Notes: generated by a model from the sequence alone, not told the origin. Positions 24,961-33,767 are shown, numbered from the stretch's first letter. The stretch is 38,137 bases of DNA from Lachnospiraceae bacterium (GCA_021205755.1 JAJPWX010000062.1:1-38137); one strand, 5' to 3'. Translations and numbers: made by a program.

Positions 24961-26559
24961 TTATCTGTCCCACTTATCACAGAGCGCATTAATCTGATCC
25001 GCAAACCTCGCGAGATCCTTGTTCGCGCCCTCCCGGTTTTTCTGAATCACAGCCAGCAGGCGTTCTCCCGCCGCCACCAGACGGTCAAATACGGTAGAAG
25101 CAGCGCGCTTCTTCGCCTTTTTCTCAGCCAGCTTCCGGCTGCCCGCAGCCACGCAGACATTCCTGCAAAGATCATAACTGTCGCCGCTGTAGGGTGCAGT
25201 CGCCTCCACACCAGTCACTTCTGTCAGGTGCGCCGCAAACTCGTCTGTCACCTGATCCTCTCCGTGAACTACGAAGATTCGCTTCGGCTTTTGCTCCATG
25301 CCCTGCACCCAGGCGGTCAGATGATCGCGGTCCGCGTGCCCGCTGATTCCGGGCAGACTTAAAATCTGTGCCCGTACCTGAATCGTTTCCCCGAAAAGCT
25401 TCACTTCCCGCGCACCGTTTAAAAGGCTGTGCCCCAAGGTACCCGGCACCTGATATCCAACAAAAACAATCGTACTTTCCGGGCGCCAGAGGTTGTGCTT
25501 TAAGTGATGGCGGATGCGCCCCGCCTCGCACATACCGGAAGCGGAAATGATCACTTTCGGATTCGGATCCACATTAATCGCCTGTGAATCCGCACTGGTA
25601 ACCGACTGGTGCAGACCCGGAAAGCGGATCGGATTGATCCCGCTGCGAATCATTTCCAGATCCTGTTCCCGAAAACATTCTTCTACGCTTTCATTATATA
25701 TGTTCGTGGCCTCGATGGAGAGCGGACTATCCACATATACCTCAAAATCCGGAAACATCGGCAGCATTTTTTCCAGCTTAATCTGCCGTAAATAATACAG
25801 CATCTCCTGTGTACGGCCAACGGAAAAAGCAGGAATCACGACATTTCCTCCCCGGGAAAACGTTGCAGAAAGCACCTTTCCCAGCTCCGTCGCATAATCT
25901 GGCGGCACATCGTGGAGTCGGTCGCCGTAGGTCGATTCCAGGATCAGATAATCCGCGGAATCCGGAATTTCCGGGTCACGGATCAGGGCGCGGTTCCCAT
26001 TCCCCAAGTCACCGGAAAAGATCAGCTTGCGTGATTCTTCCCCTTCTGTCACCCACATTTCGATAAAGGAAGATCCCAGCAGATGCCCTGCATCCCGAAA
26101 ACACACCTCCAGCCCCTCGCAAACCTTCACTTTCCGGCCGTATGGGCAGGGCGTAAAAAGCTTCAACACATTTTCCGCGTCCGCCACTGTGTACATCGGC
26201 ACTGTCTCCGCTTTCCCGGCGCGCTGCGCCTTACGGTTTTTCCATTCTGCCTCCGATTCCTGAATATGCGCACTGTCTTTGAGCATAATCATACACAACT
26301 GAGCGGTCGCCTCTGTCGAAAAAACCGTCCCCCGAAAGCCTCTCGCGTATAAAAGAGGCAGTCGTCCGGAATGGTCAATATGCGCATGGGTCACAAACAC
26401 ATAATCAATTTCCGCAGCATTCACAGGCAGGGAAGCATTCTCATAAATGTCTGCCCCCTGCTCCATCCCACAATCAACCAAAATATGTTTCTCACCAAAT
26501 TCCAGAAAATGACAGCTTCCAGTCACCTCATGAGCCGCCCCGATAAAGTCAAGCCTCAT
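24961..26559 (-). CDS. MBL-fold / beta-CASP metallo-hydrolase, CPSF-like
   Basis: 532 residues. The second ATG (26559, MRLDFIGAAHEVTG) is chosen because GGAGGG lies six bases before it; the ATG at 26574 has no site. Zinc motifs: VTHAHIDHSGRLP, DAGHLLGSSFIE, SGDLGNGN. The beta-CASP part carries VDSPLSIEATNIY and ASGMCEAGRIRHHL. The C-terminal GHADRDHL and VVHGE motifs complete the nuclease-type RMMBL site. Family members process RNA ends or act as exo/endonucleases (CPSF/RNase J relatives). A Lys/Ala-rich C-terminal tail of about 70 residues follows. The substrate is not known. It stands alone with no obvious operon partner. Confidence 0.9.
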   Translation of the reverse strand: MRLDFIGAAHEVTGSCHFLEFGEKHILVDCGMEQGADIYENASLPVNAAEIDYVFVTHAHIDHSGRLPLLYARGFRGTVFSTEATAQLCMIMLKDSAHIQESEAEWKNRKAQRAGKAETVPMYTVADAENVLKLFTPCPYGRKVKVCEGLEVCFRDAGHLLGSSFIEMWVTEGEESRKLIFSGDLGNGNRALIRDPEIPDSADYLILESTYGDRLHDVPPDYATELGKVLSATFSRGGNVVIPAFSVGRTQEMLYYLRQIKLEKMLPMFPDFEVYVDSPLSIEATNIYNESVEECFREQDLEMIRSGINPIRFPGLHQSVTSADSQAINVDPNPKVIISASGMCEAGRIRHHLKHNLWRPESTIVFVGYQVPGTLGHSLLNGAREVKLFGETIQVRAQILSLPGISGHADRDHLTAWVQGMEQKPKRIFVVHGEDQVTDEFAAHLTEVTGVEATAPYSGDSYDLCRNVCVAAGSRKLAEKKAKKRAASTVFDRLVAAGERLLAVIQKNREGANKDLARFADQINALCDKWDR

Positions 26560-26631
26560 ACCTTTTCCCTCCATTTCTGAACATAATCAGCCTATCTTGT
26601 CCTGCCGCAATCGGCGTAGCATCCAATTTAC

Positions 26632-27105
26632 TCAATCATACTGTCGAATCGGATATACTCTTGTTTTCGTCTCCACCAGGTCATCCCCTTTATAACTCAG
26701 TTTCATTGAAAAGAAGCATTCTTCCTCATCCAGAAGACGGAGGAATTCACGGTCTCCTTCCCACAGCTTAAGATTTAACACCTCATCTTTCGGAATCCAG
26801 GCCAGTTCCCCCTCGTCACAGACACTGAGCTCCCCTTCAAAGGAGGAAGCCGTATACAGAAACATATATTCCGTCTCCCCATCCAGCACAAAGGTAATAA
26901 TCCCCCGCAAACGATAAGAAAGAAGTGTCAGCCCCGTCTCCTCTTTTACCTCTCTTAGCAGGCATTCCTCCGGAGTCTCCCCCGCCTCAAACTTACCGCC
27001 TACACCAATCCATTTGCCATGGTTGATATCCTGTTCTTTTTTTATCCGGTGAAGCATCAGGTAAGCACCGTCTTTCTCAATATAGCATAAAGTCGTATTT
27101 AACAT
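26632..27105 (-). CDS. Nudix hydrolase (8-oxo-dGTP diphosphatase-like)
   Basis: 157 residues. The Nudix box is complete: GKFEAGETPEECLLREVKEE followed by TGL, with metal-binding REVKEE. The N-terminus (LNTTLCYIEKDGAYLMLHR) and KWIGVGGK resemble the MutT-like sanitising enzymes of Firmicutes that hydrolyse oxidised nucleotides. AAGGAAGGAA precedes the ATG. No strong promoter is visible; a CATAAT-like -10 lies near 27125. Exact substrate is inferred only. Confidence 0.88.
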   Translation of the reverse strand: MLNTTLCYIEKDGAYLMLHRIKKEQDINHGKWIGVGGKFEAGETPEECLLREVKEETGLTLLSYRLRGIITFVLDGETEYMFLYTASSFEGELSVCDEGELAWIPKDEVLNLKLWEGDREFLRLLDEEECFFSMKLSYKGDDLVETKTRVYPIRQYD

Positions 27106-27276
27106 ATTCGTTCCTTCCTTAATTATGATAAGTCTGCCAAAAGGTTCCCCTGAACCAGTTCTGACAGCATGCGCACAGGTTCATTCTCTCTTCTGCTCAT
27201 TCTTACCTGTCATCTTAATCTATTTCCAGCTGAAAAGGAAGCTTTTCTTTTCAGATATGCAAAGTTTCTGAATTCT

Positions 27277-27299
27277 AACAGTAAGATACTAAACAGTAA
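27277..27299 (+). repeat. Two AACAGTAA direct repeats upstream of the metal-resistance promoter
   Basis: AACAGTAA at 27277-27284 and 27292-27299, a 15-bp period, 15 bases before the -35 of the following promoter. The rest of the 304-base gap 27106-27409 (27106-27270) shows no gene, only the short upstream region of the Nudix gene. Confidence 0.35.
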
Positions 27300-27313
27300 C
27301 TCTGAATTATGTA

Positions 27314-27341
27314 TTGACAAATTGCTCAGCAAGACTATAAT
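27314..27341 (+). promoter_or_regulatory. Strong promoter of the metal-resistance cluster
   Basis: Perfect TTGACA (27314-27319), 16 bases, perfect TATAAT (27336-27341). This is the best consensus promoter in the window, as expected for a gene set kept off by a repressor. Confidence 0.88.
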
Positions 27342-27352
27342 GGAATATATAT

Positions 27353-27379
27353 ATGAATGATTGTTCATTTGTTCATTCA
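27353..27379 (+). promoter_or_regulatory. ArsR/SmtB-family metal operator
   Basis: ATGAATGATTGTTCAT (27353-27368) contains TGAA-N6-TTCA, the core of Zn/Cd ArsR-family operators. A further TGTTCATTCA (27370-27379) extends a TGAATGA...TCATTCA dyad. It covers the transcription start just after the -10, where the CadC/SmtB-like protein encoded at 29712 would repress. Confidence 0.75.
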
Positions 27380-27409
27380 AAAAAATTTAAAAGAAAGGAA
27401 ACCTGGAAA

Positions 27410-27628
27410 ATGAAAAAGACCTACAAGATCGATGTTGACTGCGCAAACTGTGCAAACAAGATGGAGGAAGCAGCGAAGAAAACAGCTGGCGTCAAGGACG
27501 CGACCGTAAATTTCATGGCACTCAAAATGATCGTAGAATTTGAAGAGGGCCAGGATCCAAAGACAGTCATGAAGGAGGTTCTGAAAAACTGCAAAAAGGT
27601 CGAAGACGACTGCGAAATTTTCCTGTAA
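27410..27628 (+). CDS. HMA-domain metallochaperone-like protein
   Basis: 72 residues from the ATG at 27410 (MKKTYKIDVDCANCANKMEEA), with AAAGGAAACC upstream. The frame continues to 27353 but that part lies in the operator. The single ferredoxin-like HMA domain has CxxC (CANC, residues about 10-13) that would bind a soft metal. The downstream P1B ATPase has no N-terminal HMA domain, so this free protein probably serves as its missing metal-binding domain. It is separated from the pump gene by 87 bases. Metal identity is inferred from the partner pump as Zn/Cd/Pb. Confidence 0.9.
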   Translation: MKKTYKIDVDCANCANKMEEAAKKTAGVKDATVNFMALKMIVEFEEGQDPKTVMKEVLKNCKKVEDDCEIFL

Positions 27629-27715
27629 ACCATCCGGCTGCAGTTTTTTTCTGCGGTCATTATCGAAAAGTCAGCTGATACTGAACAGTTACCATCATAC
27701 AAGGGAGACATGGTT

Positions 27716-29587
27716 ATGAATAAAAAGCAGAAAAAAATGTTCATTCGCATCCTAGTCGCGGCAGCATTGATGATTCTTTTTTCTTATCTGCCGGTCGATG
27801 GATATCTTCGCTTCGGGCTCTTTATGATTCCCTATCTGGTCATCGGCTATGATATTCTGAAAAAGGCCTGGAAAGGCATTCGCAACCGACAGGTTTTTGA
27901 CGAGAATTTTCTGATGGCGGTCGCGACGGTGGGCGCCATTCTTCTCGGTGACTACAGCGAAGGCGTAGCCGTGATGCTCTTCTATCAGATCGGGGAACTC
28001 TTTCAGAGCTATGCGGTCGGCAAAAGCCGCCGCAACATCAGCGACCTAATGGATATCCGCCCGGATTACGCGAATGTGGAGCGCGACGGTACTCTGGAAA
28101 AGGTCGATCCGGATGAAGTGGAAATCGGCACGACCATCGTCGTGCAGCCTGGTGAAAAAGTCCCGATCGACGGCATCATCCTGGAAGGAAAGACCTCTCT
28201 CAACACCAGTGCGCTGACCGGAGAGAGCTTGCCCCGCGACGCTGCCGCGGGCGACGAAATCATCAGCGGCTGCATCAACATGACCGGCATGATCCGGGTA
28301 CGCACCACAAAGGAATTCGGCGAATCTACCGTATCTAAGATTCTGGAGCTGGTCGAGAATTCCAGTTCACGAAAATCCAGATCCGAGAATTTTATCTCGA
28401 AATTTGCGCGCTATTATACCCCGGCAGTCTGCTACGGCGCGATCGCCCTGGCAATTCTGCCGCCGCTGATTCGAATGCTGTTCCTGGGGCTGTCTCCGGA
28501 ATGGGGCGACTGGATTTACCGCGCTCTGATGTTTCTGGTCATCAGCTGCCCCTGTGCTCTGGTTATCAGTATTCCTCTCAGCTTTTTTGCCGGAATCGGC
28601 GGCGCAAGCAACGCAGGCGTGCTGGTCAAGGGCTCCAATTATCTGGAAACCCTCTCGCAGACAAAATACGTGGTGTTTGACAAGACTGGTACCATGACCC
28701 AGGGCGTCTTCGAAGTAAGCGGCGTCCACCACAGTTCGCTGGCAAAGGAACAATTACTGGAATACGCGGCGCTTGCAGAAAGCGCCTCCTCGCACCCAAT
28801 CAGCAAGAGCCTGCAGCGCGCTTATGGAAAGCCCATCGACCGCAGCCGCGTCTCGGATATTGAAGAGATCAGCGGCAACGGCGTGACAGCGAAGGTAGAT
28901 GGGAAAATCGTTGCGGCCGGTAACGCAAAACTAATGAATCGGCTTGGCATTGCCTATAAGGACTGCCATCATGTCGGCACTGTCGTACATATCGCCATTG
29001 ACGGAGCATATGCGGGACACATCCTGATTTCAGATATAGTAAAGCCGACCGCAAAGGAAGCGATACAGAGCCTCAAAAAAGCAGGTGTTGCCAAAACCAT
29101 CATGCTCACCGGCGATTCGAAGCGTGTCGCAGAGCAGGTGGCGGCGGAGCTTGGATTTGATGAAGTGTACAGCGAGCTTCTCCCTGCCGACAAAGTAGCT
29201 AAGGTTGAGGAGCTTCTGGAAAAGAAAAAGGCGAACACTGAAAAGCTGGCATTTGTCGGTGATGGCATCAACGACGCTCCGGTGCTTTCCCGCGCCGATA
29301 TCGGCATCGCAATGGGCGCCATGGGTTCCGATGCTGCCATCGAGGCCGCGGATATCGTACTGATGGACGATGACCCGCTCAAAGTGGCCAAAGCCATCCG
29401 CATTTCCCGCAAATGCATCCGCATCGTCTACCAGAATATTTACTTTGCGATCGGCATCAAAGTAATCTGCCTGATTCTTGGAGCACTCGGCATCGCCAAT
29501 ATGTGGATGGCCATTTTCGCAGACGTCGGCGTCATGATCCTCGCCGTGCTGAACGCGATTCGGGCACTGTTTGTGAAGAAGCTGTAA
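27716..29587 (+). CDS. cadA: Zinc/cadmium/lead-exporting P1B-2 ATPase
   Basis: 623 residues. The ATG at 27716 is preferred over 27710 because AAGGGAG is then at proper spacing. It begins directly with membrane segments and lacks the usual HMA domain. Motifs: ALTGESLP (about 167), membrane metal site SCPCALVIS (about 278), FDKTGTMTQGVF (about 322), SASSHPISKSL with the nucleotide-binding HP pair, and GDGINDAPVLSRADIGIAMG (about 515). The last membrane pair holds the P1B-2 lysine (AIGIKVICL) and aspartate (IFADVGVM) that define Zn/Cd/Pb pumps such as ZntA and CadA. It exports toxic divalent metal to the outside. Confidence 0.94.
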   Translation: MNKKQKKMFIRILVAAALMILFSYLPVDGYLRFGLFMIPYLVIGYDILKKAWKGIRNRQVFDENFLMAVATVGAILLGDYSEGVAVMLFYQIGELFQSYAVGKSRRNISDLMDIRPDYANVERDGTLEKVDPDEVEIGTTIVVQPGEKVPIDGIILEGKTSLNTSALTGESLPRDAAAGDEIISGCINMTGMIRVRTTKEFGESTVSKILELVENSSSRKSRSENFISKFARYYTPAVCYGAIALAILPPLIRMLFLGLSPEWGDWIYRALMFLVISCPCALVISIPLSFFAGIGGASNAGVLVKGSNYLETLSQTKYVVFDKTGTMTQGVFEVSGVHHSSLAKEQLLEYAALAESASSHPISKSLQRAYGKPIDRSRVSDIEEISGNGVTAKVDGKIVAAGNAKLMNRLGIAYKDCHHVGTVVHIAIDGAYAGHILISDIVKPTAKEAIQSLKKAGVAKTIMLTGDSKRVAEQVAAELGFDEVYSELLPADKVAKVEELLEKKKANTEKLAFVGDGINDAPVLSRADIGIAMGAMGSDAAIEAADIVLMDDDPLKVAKAIRISRKCIRIVYQNIYFAIGIKVICLILGALGIANMWMAIFADVGVMILAVLNAIRALFVKKL

Positions 29588-29711
29588 AGTTTGCTGCGGT
29601 CGGTTTGTGACCAGTAATTATAAAGCACATCTGGGAACGGAACGGCAAGCCATCTTCTACAAAAAAATAATCATTTAGGATAAATACACAGTGAAGGAAA
29701 GTGAAAACCTT

Positions 29712-30098
29712 ATGTCTGAAACTATAAAAATATCTGCTAAACCTGCCGACTGCTGCGGCTGCGACGAGTATGAAGTCCATGAAAATCTGCTTCAAATCGT
29801 AAACGAAACTCTGCCGGACGAGACGACTCTCTACGATCTGGCAGAGCTGTTCAAGGTTTTCGGCGATTCCACGCGCATCCGCATCCTCTATGTGCTGTTC
29901 GAAGCGGAGGTCTGCGTCTGCGACCTCGCCTCAGCGCTGAACATGAATCAGTCCGCAATCTCCCATCAGCTGCGGATTCTGAAAACAAACCGTCTGGTGA
30001 AGAGCCGCAGGGAAGGAAAATCTGTTTTTTACTCCCTTGCGGATGACCATGTGAGAACCATCCTCGCGCAGGGGGAAGAGCATATCAAAGAAATTTGA
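29712..30098 (+). CDS. ArsR/SmtB-family metal-sensing repressor, CadC-like
   Basis: 128 residues from the ATG at 29712; an in-frame GTG at 29691 would add 7 residues. Winged helix: LYDLAELFKVFGDSTRIRIL, then recognition helix MNQSAISHQLRILKTN and wing SRREGKSVFYSL. Two metal sites are visible. One is the alpha3N/CadC site: N-terminal cysteines CCGC plus EVCVCDLA. The other is the alpha5/SmtB site: D-x-H, then H eleven residues later and E three after that (ADDHVRTILAQGEEHIKE). It should release the 27353 operator on binding Cd, Pb or Zn. No clear own promoter lies in the 124-base gap. Confidence 0.93.
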   Translation: MSETIKISAKPADCCGCDEYEVHENLLQIVNETLPDETTLYDLAELFKVFGDSTRIRILYVLFEAEVCVCDLASALNMNQSAISHQLRILKTNRLVKSRREGKSVFYSLADDHVRTILAQGEEHIKEI

Positions 30099-30110
30099 AA
30101 GGAAACGTCC

Positions 30111-30737
30111 ATGATAAGCCGTGACGATATGCTGGAATTAACCAGAAGAATGACGCTTGCGAGGTCTTCCATCGACCGCATCGCGGGTGCTTATTACGAT
30201 GAGGAAGACTATGTAGACGGGACATTCAACACGCATTTTCTGAAGCTGGATGCCCCGGAACGGGGGCGGCATCTGAAAATTGCGAAGGATATCCTCTTTT
30301 CTGAAACAAATACATATCTGAAGGATTACCGGATCCCGGCAGCCGCGAAAAAACCAGGCAGCCTCTGGCAGCTTCTGGAAGGGATAAAGGAGAGCGGCCT
30401 GAAAAATGATGCGTTTCTGGATATCCTGTACGAGCTGATTGGGGAAGCCCATCATCCAGGCAGTTCGTACGCGTTTCTGGTCTTTCACGGGCGCTACGAC
30501 GTTCCGCAGAAAGGAACAGACAAGGAATGGCTGGAGGGCTCTGAGGAGGTTTACGAATATCTGATCTGTGCGCTCTGTCCTCTATCCGGCGACTATGAAG
30601 CCGGCAGTCCGGAGTTTGGTTTCCTCTATCCGGCCTTCCGTGACCGAAGCTCCGATGAGCGATATGTCAATATTTTTGAGGCAAATCCACAGCAGCCGCA
30701 TACCAGTCTTATGCAGCTTCTTACCGAGCATCGGTAG
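30111..30737 (+). CDS. Short DUF4317-family protein
   Basis: 208 residues, 12 bases after the repressor gene with GAAAGGAAA upstream, so cotranscribed. The sequence aligns by memory with the N-terminal half of DUF4317 proteins (SIDRIAGAYYDEE; FLVFHGRYDVPQKGTD; EVYEYLICALCPLSGDYE; GFLYPAFRDRSSDE). Those are usually nearly twice as long and of unknown function. Either this is a short variant or it has lost the C-terminal half; the frame ends cleanly with HTSLMQLLTEHR and no decayed remainder follows. Its linkage to metal resistance is unexplained. Confidence 0.75.
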   Translation: MISRDDMLELTRRMTLARSSIDRIAGAYYDEEDYVDGTFNTHFLKLDAPERGRHLKIAKDILFSETNTYLKDYRIPAAAKKPGSLWQLLEGIKESGLKNDAFLDILYELIGEAHHPGSSYAFLVFHGRYDVPQKGTDKEWLEGSEEVYEYLICALCPLSGDYEAGSPEFGFLYPAFRDRSSDERYVNIFEANPQQPHTSLMQLLTEHR

Positions 30738-30757
30738 AACGACGTATGTTCGCGCGC

Positions 30758-30796
30758 CAGGCGCAGGTAACGTTAGTTGCCTTCCCTGTGCGCCTG
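30758..30796 (+). other. Hairpin after the DUF4317 gene
   Basis: CAGGCGCA (30758-30765) pairs with TGCGCCTG (30789-30796), a perfect 8-bp stem around a long loop. No T-run follows, so it is more likely a stabilising 3' hairpin than a terminator. Confidence 0.4.
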
Positions 30797-30834
30797 TGTG
30801 CATATTATAAGCAATCTTTCATCCGATTCTAAAA

Positions 30835-30882
30835 TCGCGCTCCCACGCGTTTTCGCGAAATGCAAAAACGCCGGAAGCGCGA
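30835..30882. terminator. Convergent terminator between the metal cluster and the isomerase gene
   Basis: TCGCGCTCCC and GGAAGCGCGA pair (one G-U), with an inner GCGTTTT / AAAACGC stem. It sits 16 bases after the isomerase stop (minus) and 98 bases after the DUF4317 stop (plus). Flanking AAAA/TTTT tracts suggest use from the minus side. Confidence 0.6.
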
Positions 30883-30898
30883 ATCTGTTATAATATTA

Positions 30899-32182
30899 TT
30901 AATTCTTCTTCAATCCTCTTTTTACTGCCGGAGCAATGGATACAGACGGCTCGTAATACGGAATCAGCGTCGCCTGCAGAGCGTGATAAATGTCAGATTT
31001 CCCAGGCCAGACGGTGCCGATCACCTGATTGTTCTGGTCAAGCTGGTGGAACCAGGAACCATTCACATGATCCAGCACCGACTCATCCAGATAACGCATA
31101 AACTGCGCATAGTCCTGCGCGTACTTTGCCTTGCCGGTCGCACGGTAAAGCACCGCGGAGGTGTTGATCGCCTCAGCGAGCGTCCAGTGCATACGGTCAT
31201 GTACGACTGGCTGACCGTTCCAGTCCGTCGTATAGACAATACCCGGCGCACCATCTGCATTCCAGGCATCCTCTACCGCCCGATTATACAATTGCTCAGC
31301 CGCATCAATATATTTTTTCGGCTGACGCCAGTCCTCCCCCTCTGTCCCCATCCGTTCTTCAAATGCCGGGACAGACAAAGCCCATTGCGTAATCAGCCGC
31401 GCCCATTCAATGCCATGACCGGGCGTCGTGCCATAGGGCTTAAACGGATCGTCCGGACGATCCTTATTGCACTCCAGGTCTGGCGTCCAGTCCTTTGTAA
31501 AATGCTCTGGAATACGCCAATTGTTCTCGCTCGCCCACGTAAGCACATGATCAATGATCCGCTCTGCTCTCACACGATACACGTCGCTTCCAATCACATC
31601 CGCAGCAGCCAGAAAAGCTTCAACCGTATGCATATTCGCGTTCAAACCGCGGTAATCATCGAGAACTGTCATCTGGGTATTCCAGGTATCGCAGGCCAGC
31701 CCCTCTTCCTCATTCCAGAAGTGAGAATCATAGAAAATCAGCGCTTCTTTTAAAAGCTCCTGCGCGCCTGGTCTACCTGCAAGTGTCGCAGAGGATGCCG
31801 CCAGAATCACAAACGCGTGCGCATAACACTGCTTGTCCGGTAAAATCTCCCCATCCGCCGTCAGCCCCGGATACCAGCCTCCGTATCTGGCGTCATGCAG
31901 TTCCCCGGTAAGACCTTTCAGTGCGGCGTCAACCAGTGCTTCGCTGCCCTCATGTCCCAGCAGCGCACCAATGCTGTAGACGTGCGCCATACGGCAGGTA
32001 ATCCAGGTCTCGCGGCTGCGCTCCTTCCACGGCGTCCCATCGTCCCCCAGATAATAAGAGCTTCCTCCCGGTGAGGGGAACTGATGGCCGAACCGGAGAA
32101 GATCCTCACGGATTTCAGCCAGAAAAGCCCGGTTTTCCTCTGTGTCAATCTGGTATTTTGCGTTTTCTTCGCTCATGTTCAT
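30899..32182 (-). CDS. YihS-like sugar aldose-ketose isomerase (AGE family)
   Basis: 427 residues, start at 32182 with GAAGGAG; the 13 residues upstream in frame have no site. The (alpha/alpha)6 barrel of N-acylglucosamine 2-epimerase relatives is recognisable throughout. Its motifs match E. coli YihS (sulfoquinovose/mannose isomerase) closely: WITCRMAHVYS, DARYGGWYPG, NANMHTVEAFL, EHFTKDW, GTTPGHGIEWARL, DGAPGIVYTTDW, GSWFHQLD and GKSDIYHAL. The catalytic histidines and the Glu in GHGIEW are present. Likely substrates are mannose, lyxose or sulfoquinovose; sequence alone cannot decide. Downstream of the ADH and ALDH genes on the same strand but with its own weak promoter. Confidence 0.88.
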   Translation of the reverse strand: MNMSEENAKYQIDTEENRAFLAEIREDLLRFGHQFPSPGGSSYYLGDDGTPWKERSRETWITCRMAHVYSIGALLGHEGSEALVDAALKGLTGELHDARYGGWYPGLTADGEILPDKQCYAHAFVILAASSATLAGRPGAQELLKEALIFYDSHFWNEEEGLACDTWNTQMTVLDDYRGLNANMHTVEAFLAAADVIGSDVYRVRAERIIDHVLTWASENNWRIPEHFTKDWTPDLECNKDRPDDPFKPYGTTPGHGIEWARLITQWALSVPAFEERMGTEGEDWRQPKKYIDAAEQLYNRAVEDAWNADGAPGIVYTTDWNGQPVVHDRMHWTLAEAINTSAVLYRATGKAKYAQDYAQFMRYLDESVLDHVNGSWFHQLDQNNQVIGTVWPGKSDIYHALQATLIPYYEPSVSIAPAVKRGLKKN

Positions 32183-32204
32183 TCTTGCTCCTTCTCTATT
32201 ACTT

Positions 32205-32230
32205 ACTATAAGAAACGGCATACGTCGTTT
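32205..32230 (-). promoter_or_regulatory. Weak promoter with imperfect palindrome before the isomerase gene
   Basis: A TATAGT -10 (32205-32210, minus) lies next to the dyad AAACG...CGTTT (32213-32230), which fills the -10/-35 spacer, a usual repressor position. Its half AACGACGTATG also occurs on the plus strand at 30738-30748 beyond the other end of the gene. Confidence 0.35.
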
Positions 32231-32292
32231 TCTTTTTCACCCTGATCTTCTCACTCAATCAGCAAACGATATCCGGTTCACAAAACATACTT

Positions 32293-33678
32293 TCAGCGTA
32301 AAAATATCCGAATCATCTGATCGTACAGCTTCTGGTACGGCTGATAACGCATCGGCAGATCGATCCAGAGCTTTTTATCTACGATGCTTTTCTTATGGGA
32401 AAAGGTATCAAATCCTTCTCTTCCATGATACGATCCCATCCCGCTCTCGCCAAAGCCGCCAAATCCCATCTCGCTGGTTGCCAGATGAATAATCGTATCA
32501 TTGATGCAGCCTCCGCCAAAGCCGCATTTTGCAGTCACCATGCGGGCGGCGCCTTTGCTGCGCGTAAACAGATACAGCGCCAGCGGATGCTCCATGGAAT
32601 TAATCTTCCGGACAGCCGCGTCCAAAGATTCATACGTAAGCACTGGAAGTACGGGGCCAAAGATTTCCTCCTGCATCACCGCATCGTCAAAGGTGACCGC
32701 ATCCAGCACAGTCGGCTCTATCCGCAGAGAATCCGCATCCATGTGTCCGCCGACAACCACCTTTGACGGATCAATCAGCGCCCGGATCCGATCAAAATGC
32801 TTCTGATTGATAATTTTTCCATTTCCATAATCCTTATTTTTCAACGGCGCTTCACCGAATTGTTTCCGAATCTGCACGCGGATCTCGGCAATCAGTTCGT
32901 CCTTAATCGTCGGGTCACAGTAGATATAATCCGGTGCGACACAGGTCTGGCCGCAATTCAGAAACTTGCCAAACACAATCCGCTTCGCGGCAAGCTTCAG
33001 ATTGGCGGTGCGGTCTACGATGCAGGGACTTTTGCCTCCCAACTCCAGGGTCACCGGCGTCAGATAGACAGAAGCCTGCCGCATCACTTCCCGCCCTACC
33101 GACTTGCTTCCTGTGAAAAAGATATAATCAAAATGTTCCCGCAGAAGGTACTGATTCTCCTCACGTCCGCCAGATATCACTGCGACATAGCGCTCATCAA
33201 AGCATTCCCCGATCAGCTTCGCAATCAGAGCGCTCGTGTTCGGTGAATAGGCGCTCGGCTTTAGCACAACCGTATTCCCAGCCGCAAGCGCGTCTACCAG
33301 CGGTTCCATTGTAAGCAGGAACGGATAGTTCCAGGGACTCATGATCAACGCCACCCCATAAGGTGAAGGCTTCGTAAAGCTGTGTGAGGAAAACTGCGCC
33401 AGAGGCGTCCTCACCGTTTTTTCTCCCGAAAAGCCTCTCGCATGCTTTTGCATATAGCTGATCTCACTTAAAGTCAGCCCAATCTCACACATATAGCTCT
33501 CTGAGGCACTTTTTCCAAGATCCTTTTTCAGTGCTTCCTCTATCTGAGATTCATATTTTTTGATACAGGCTTTCAGCCGACTAATTGCCTTCAGCCGAAC
33601 ATCCACGTTCAGCGTCGCACCGGAAGAAAAAAACTTCCGCTGCTTCTCTACAATCTTCTGAATCTCTGTCTCGGTCAT
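32293..33678 (-). CDS. Aldehyde dehydrogenase (class 3-like)
   Basis: 461 residues. NAD(P)-dependent oxidation of aldehydes to acids. Motifs: MSPWNYPFLLTMEPLVDALA, GNTVVLKPSAYSPNT, FFTGSKSVGREVM, LELGGKSPCIV with the general-base Glu, the catalytic Cys in FLNCGQTCVAPDY, and QEEIFGPVLPV. The C-terminal part (KSIVDKKLWIDLPMRYQPY) is typical of class 3 enzymes. GGAAAGGAAG precedes the ATG. It follows the iron ADH gene by 89 bases, so the pair may convert an alcohol to an acid, or balance the reverse. Substrate unknown. Confidence 0.92.
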   Translation of the reverse strand: MTETEIQKIVEKQRKFFSSGATLNVDVRLKAISRLKACIKKYESQIEEALKKDLGKSASESYMCEIGLTLSEISYMQKHARGFSGEKTVRTPLAQFSSHSFTKPSPYGVALIMSPWNYPFLLTMEPLVDALAAGNTVVLKPSAYSPNTSALIAKLIGECFDERYVAVISGGREENQYLLREHFDYIFFTGSKSVGREVMRQASVYLTPVTLELGGKSPCIVDRTANLKLAAKRIVFGKFLNCGQTCVAPDYIYCDPTIKDELIAEIRVQIRKQFGEAPLKNKDYGNGKIINQKHFDRIRALIDPSKVVVGGHMDADSLRIEPTVLDAVTFDDAVMQEEIFGPVLPVLTYESLDAAVRKINSMEHPLALYLFTRSKGAARMVTAKCGFGGGCINDTIIHLATSEMGFGGFGESGMGSYHGREGFDTFSHKKSIVDKKLWIDLPMRYQPYQKLYDQMIRIFLR

Positions 33679-33767
33679 TTCTTCGCTTCCTTTCCATATA
33701 TATGATTCGGGCGGTCAAATACCATTTTCTTCGAAATCTATGCTTTCACAGCTGCGAGATTCCATTT

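Noticed and set aside
30860-31753. 297-codon plus-strand frame inside the isomerase gene
   Set aside because: Antisense of a clearly conserved YihS-like enzyme.
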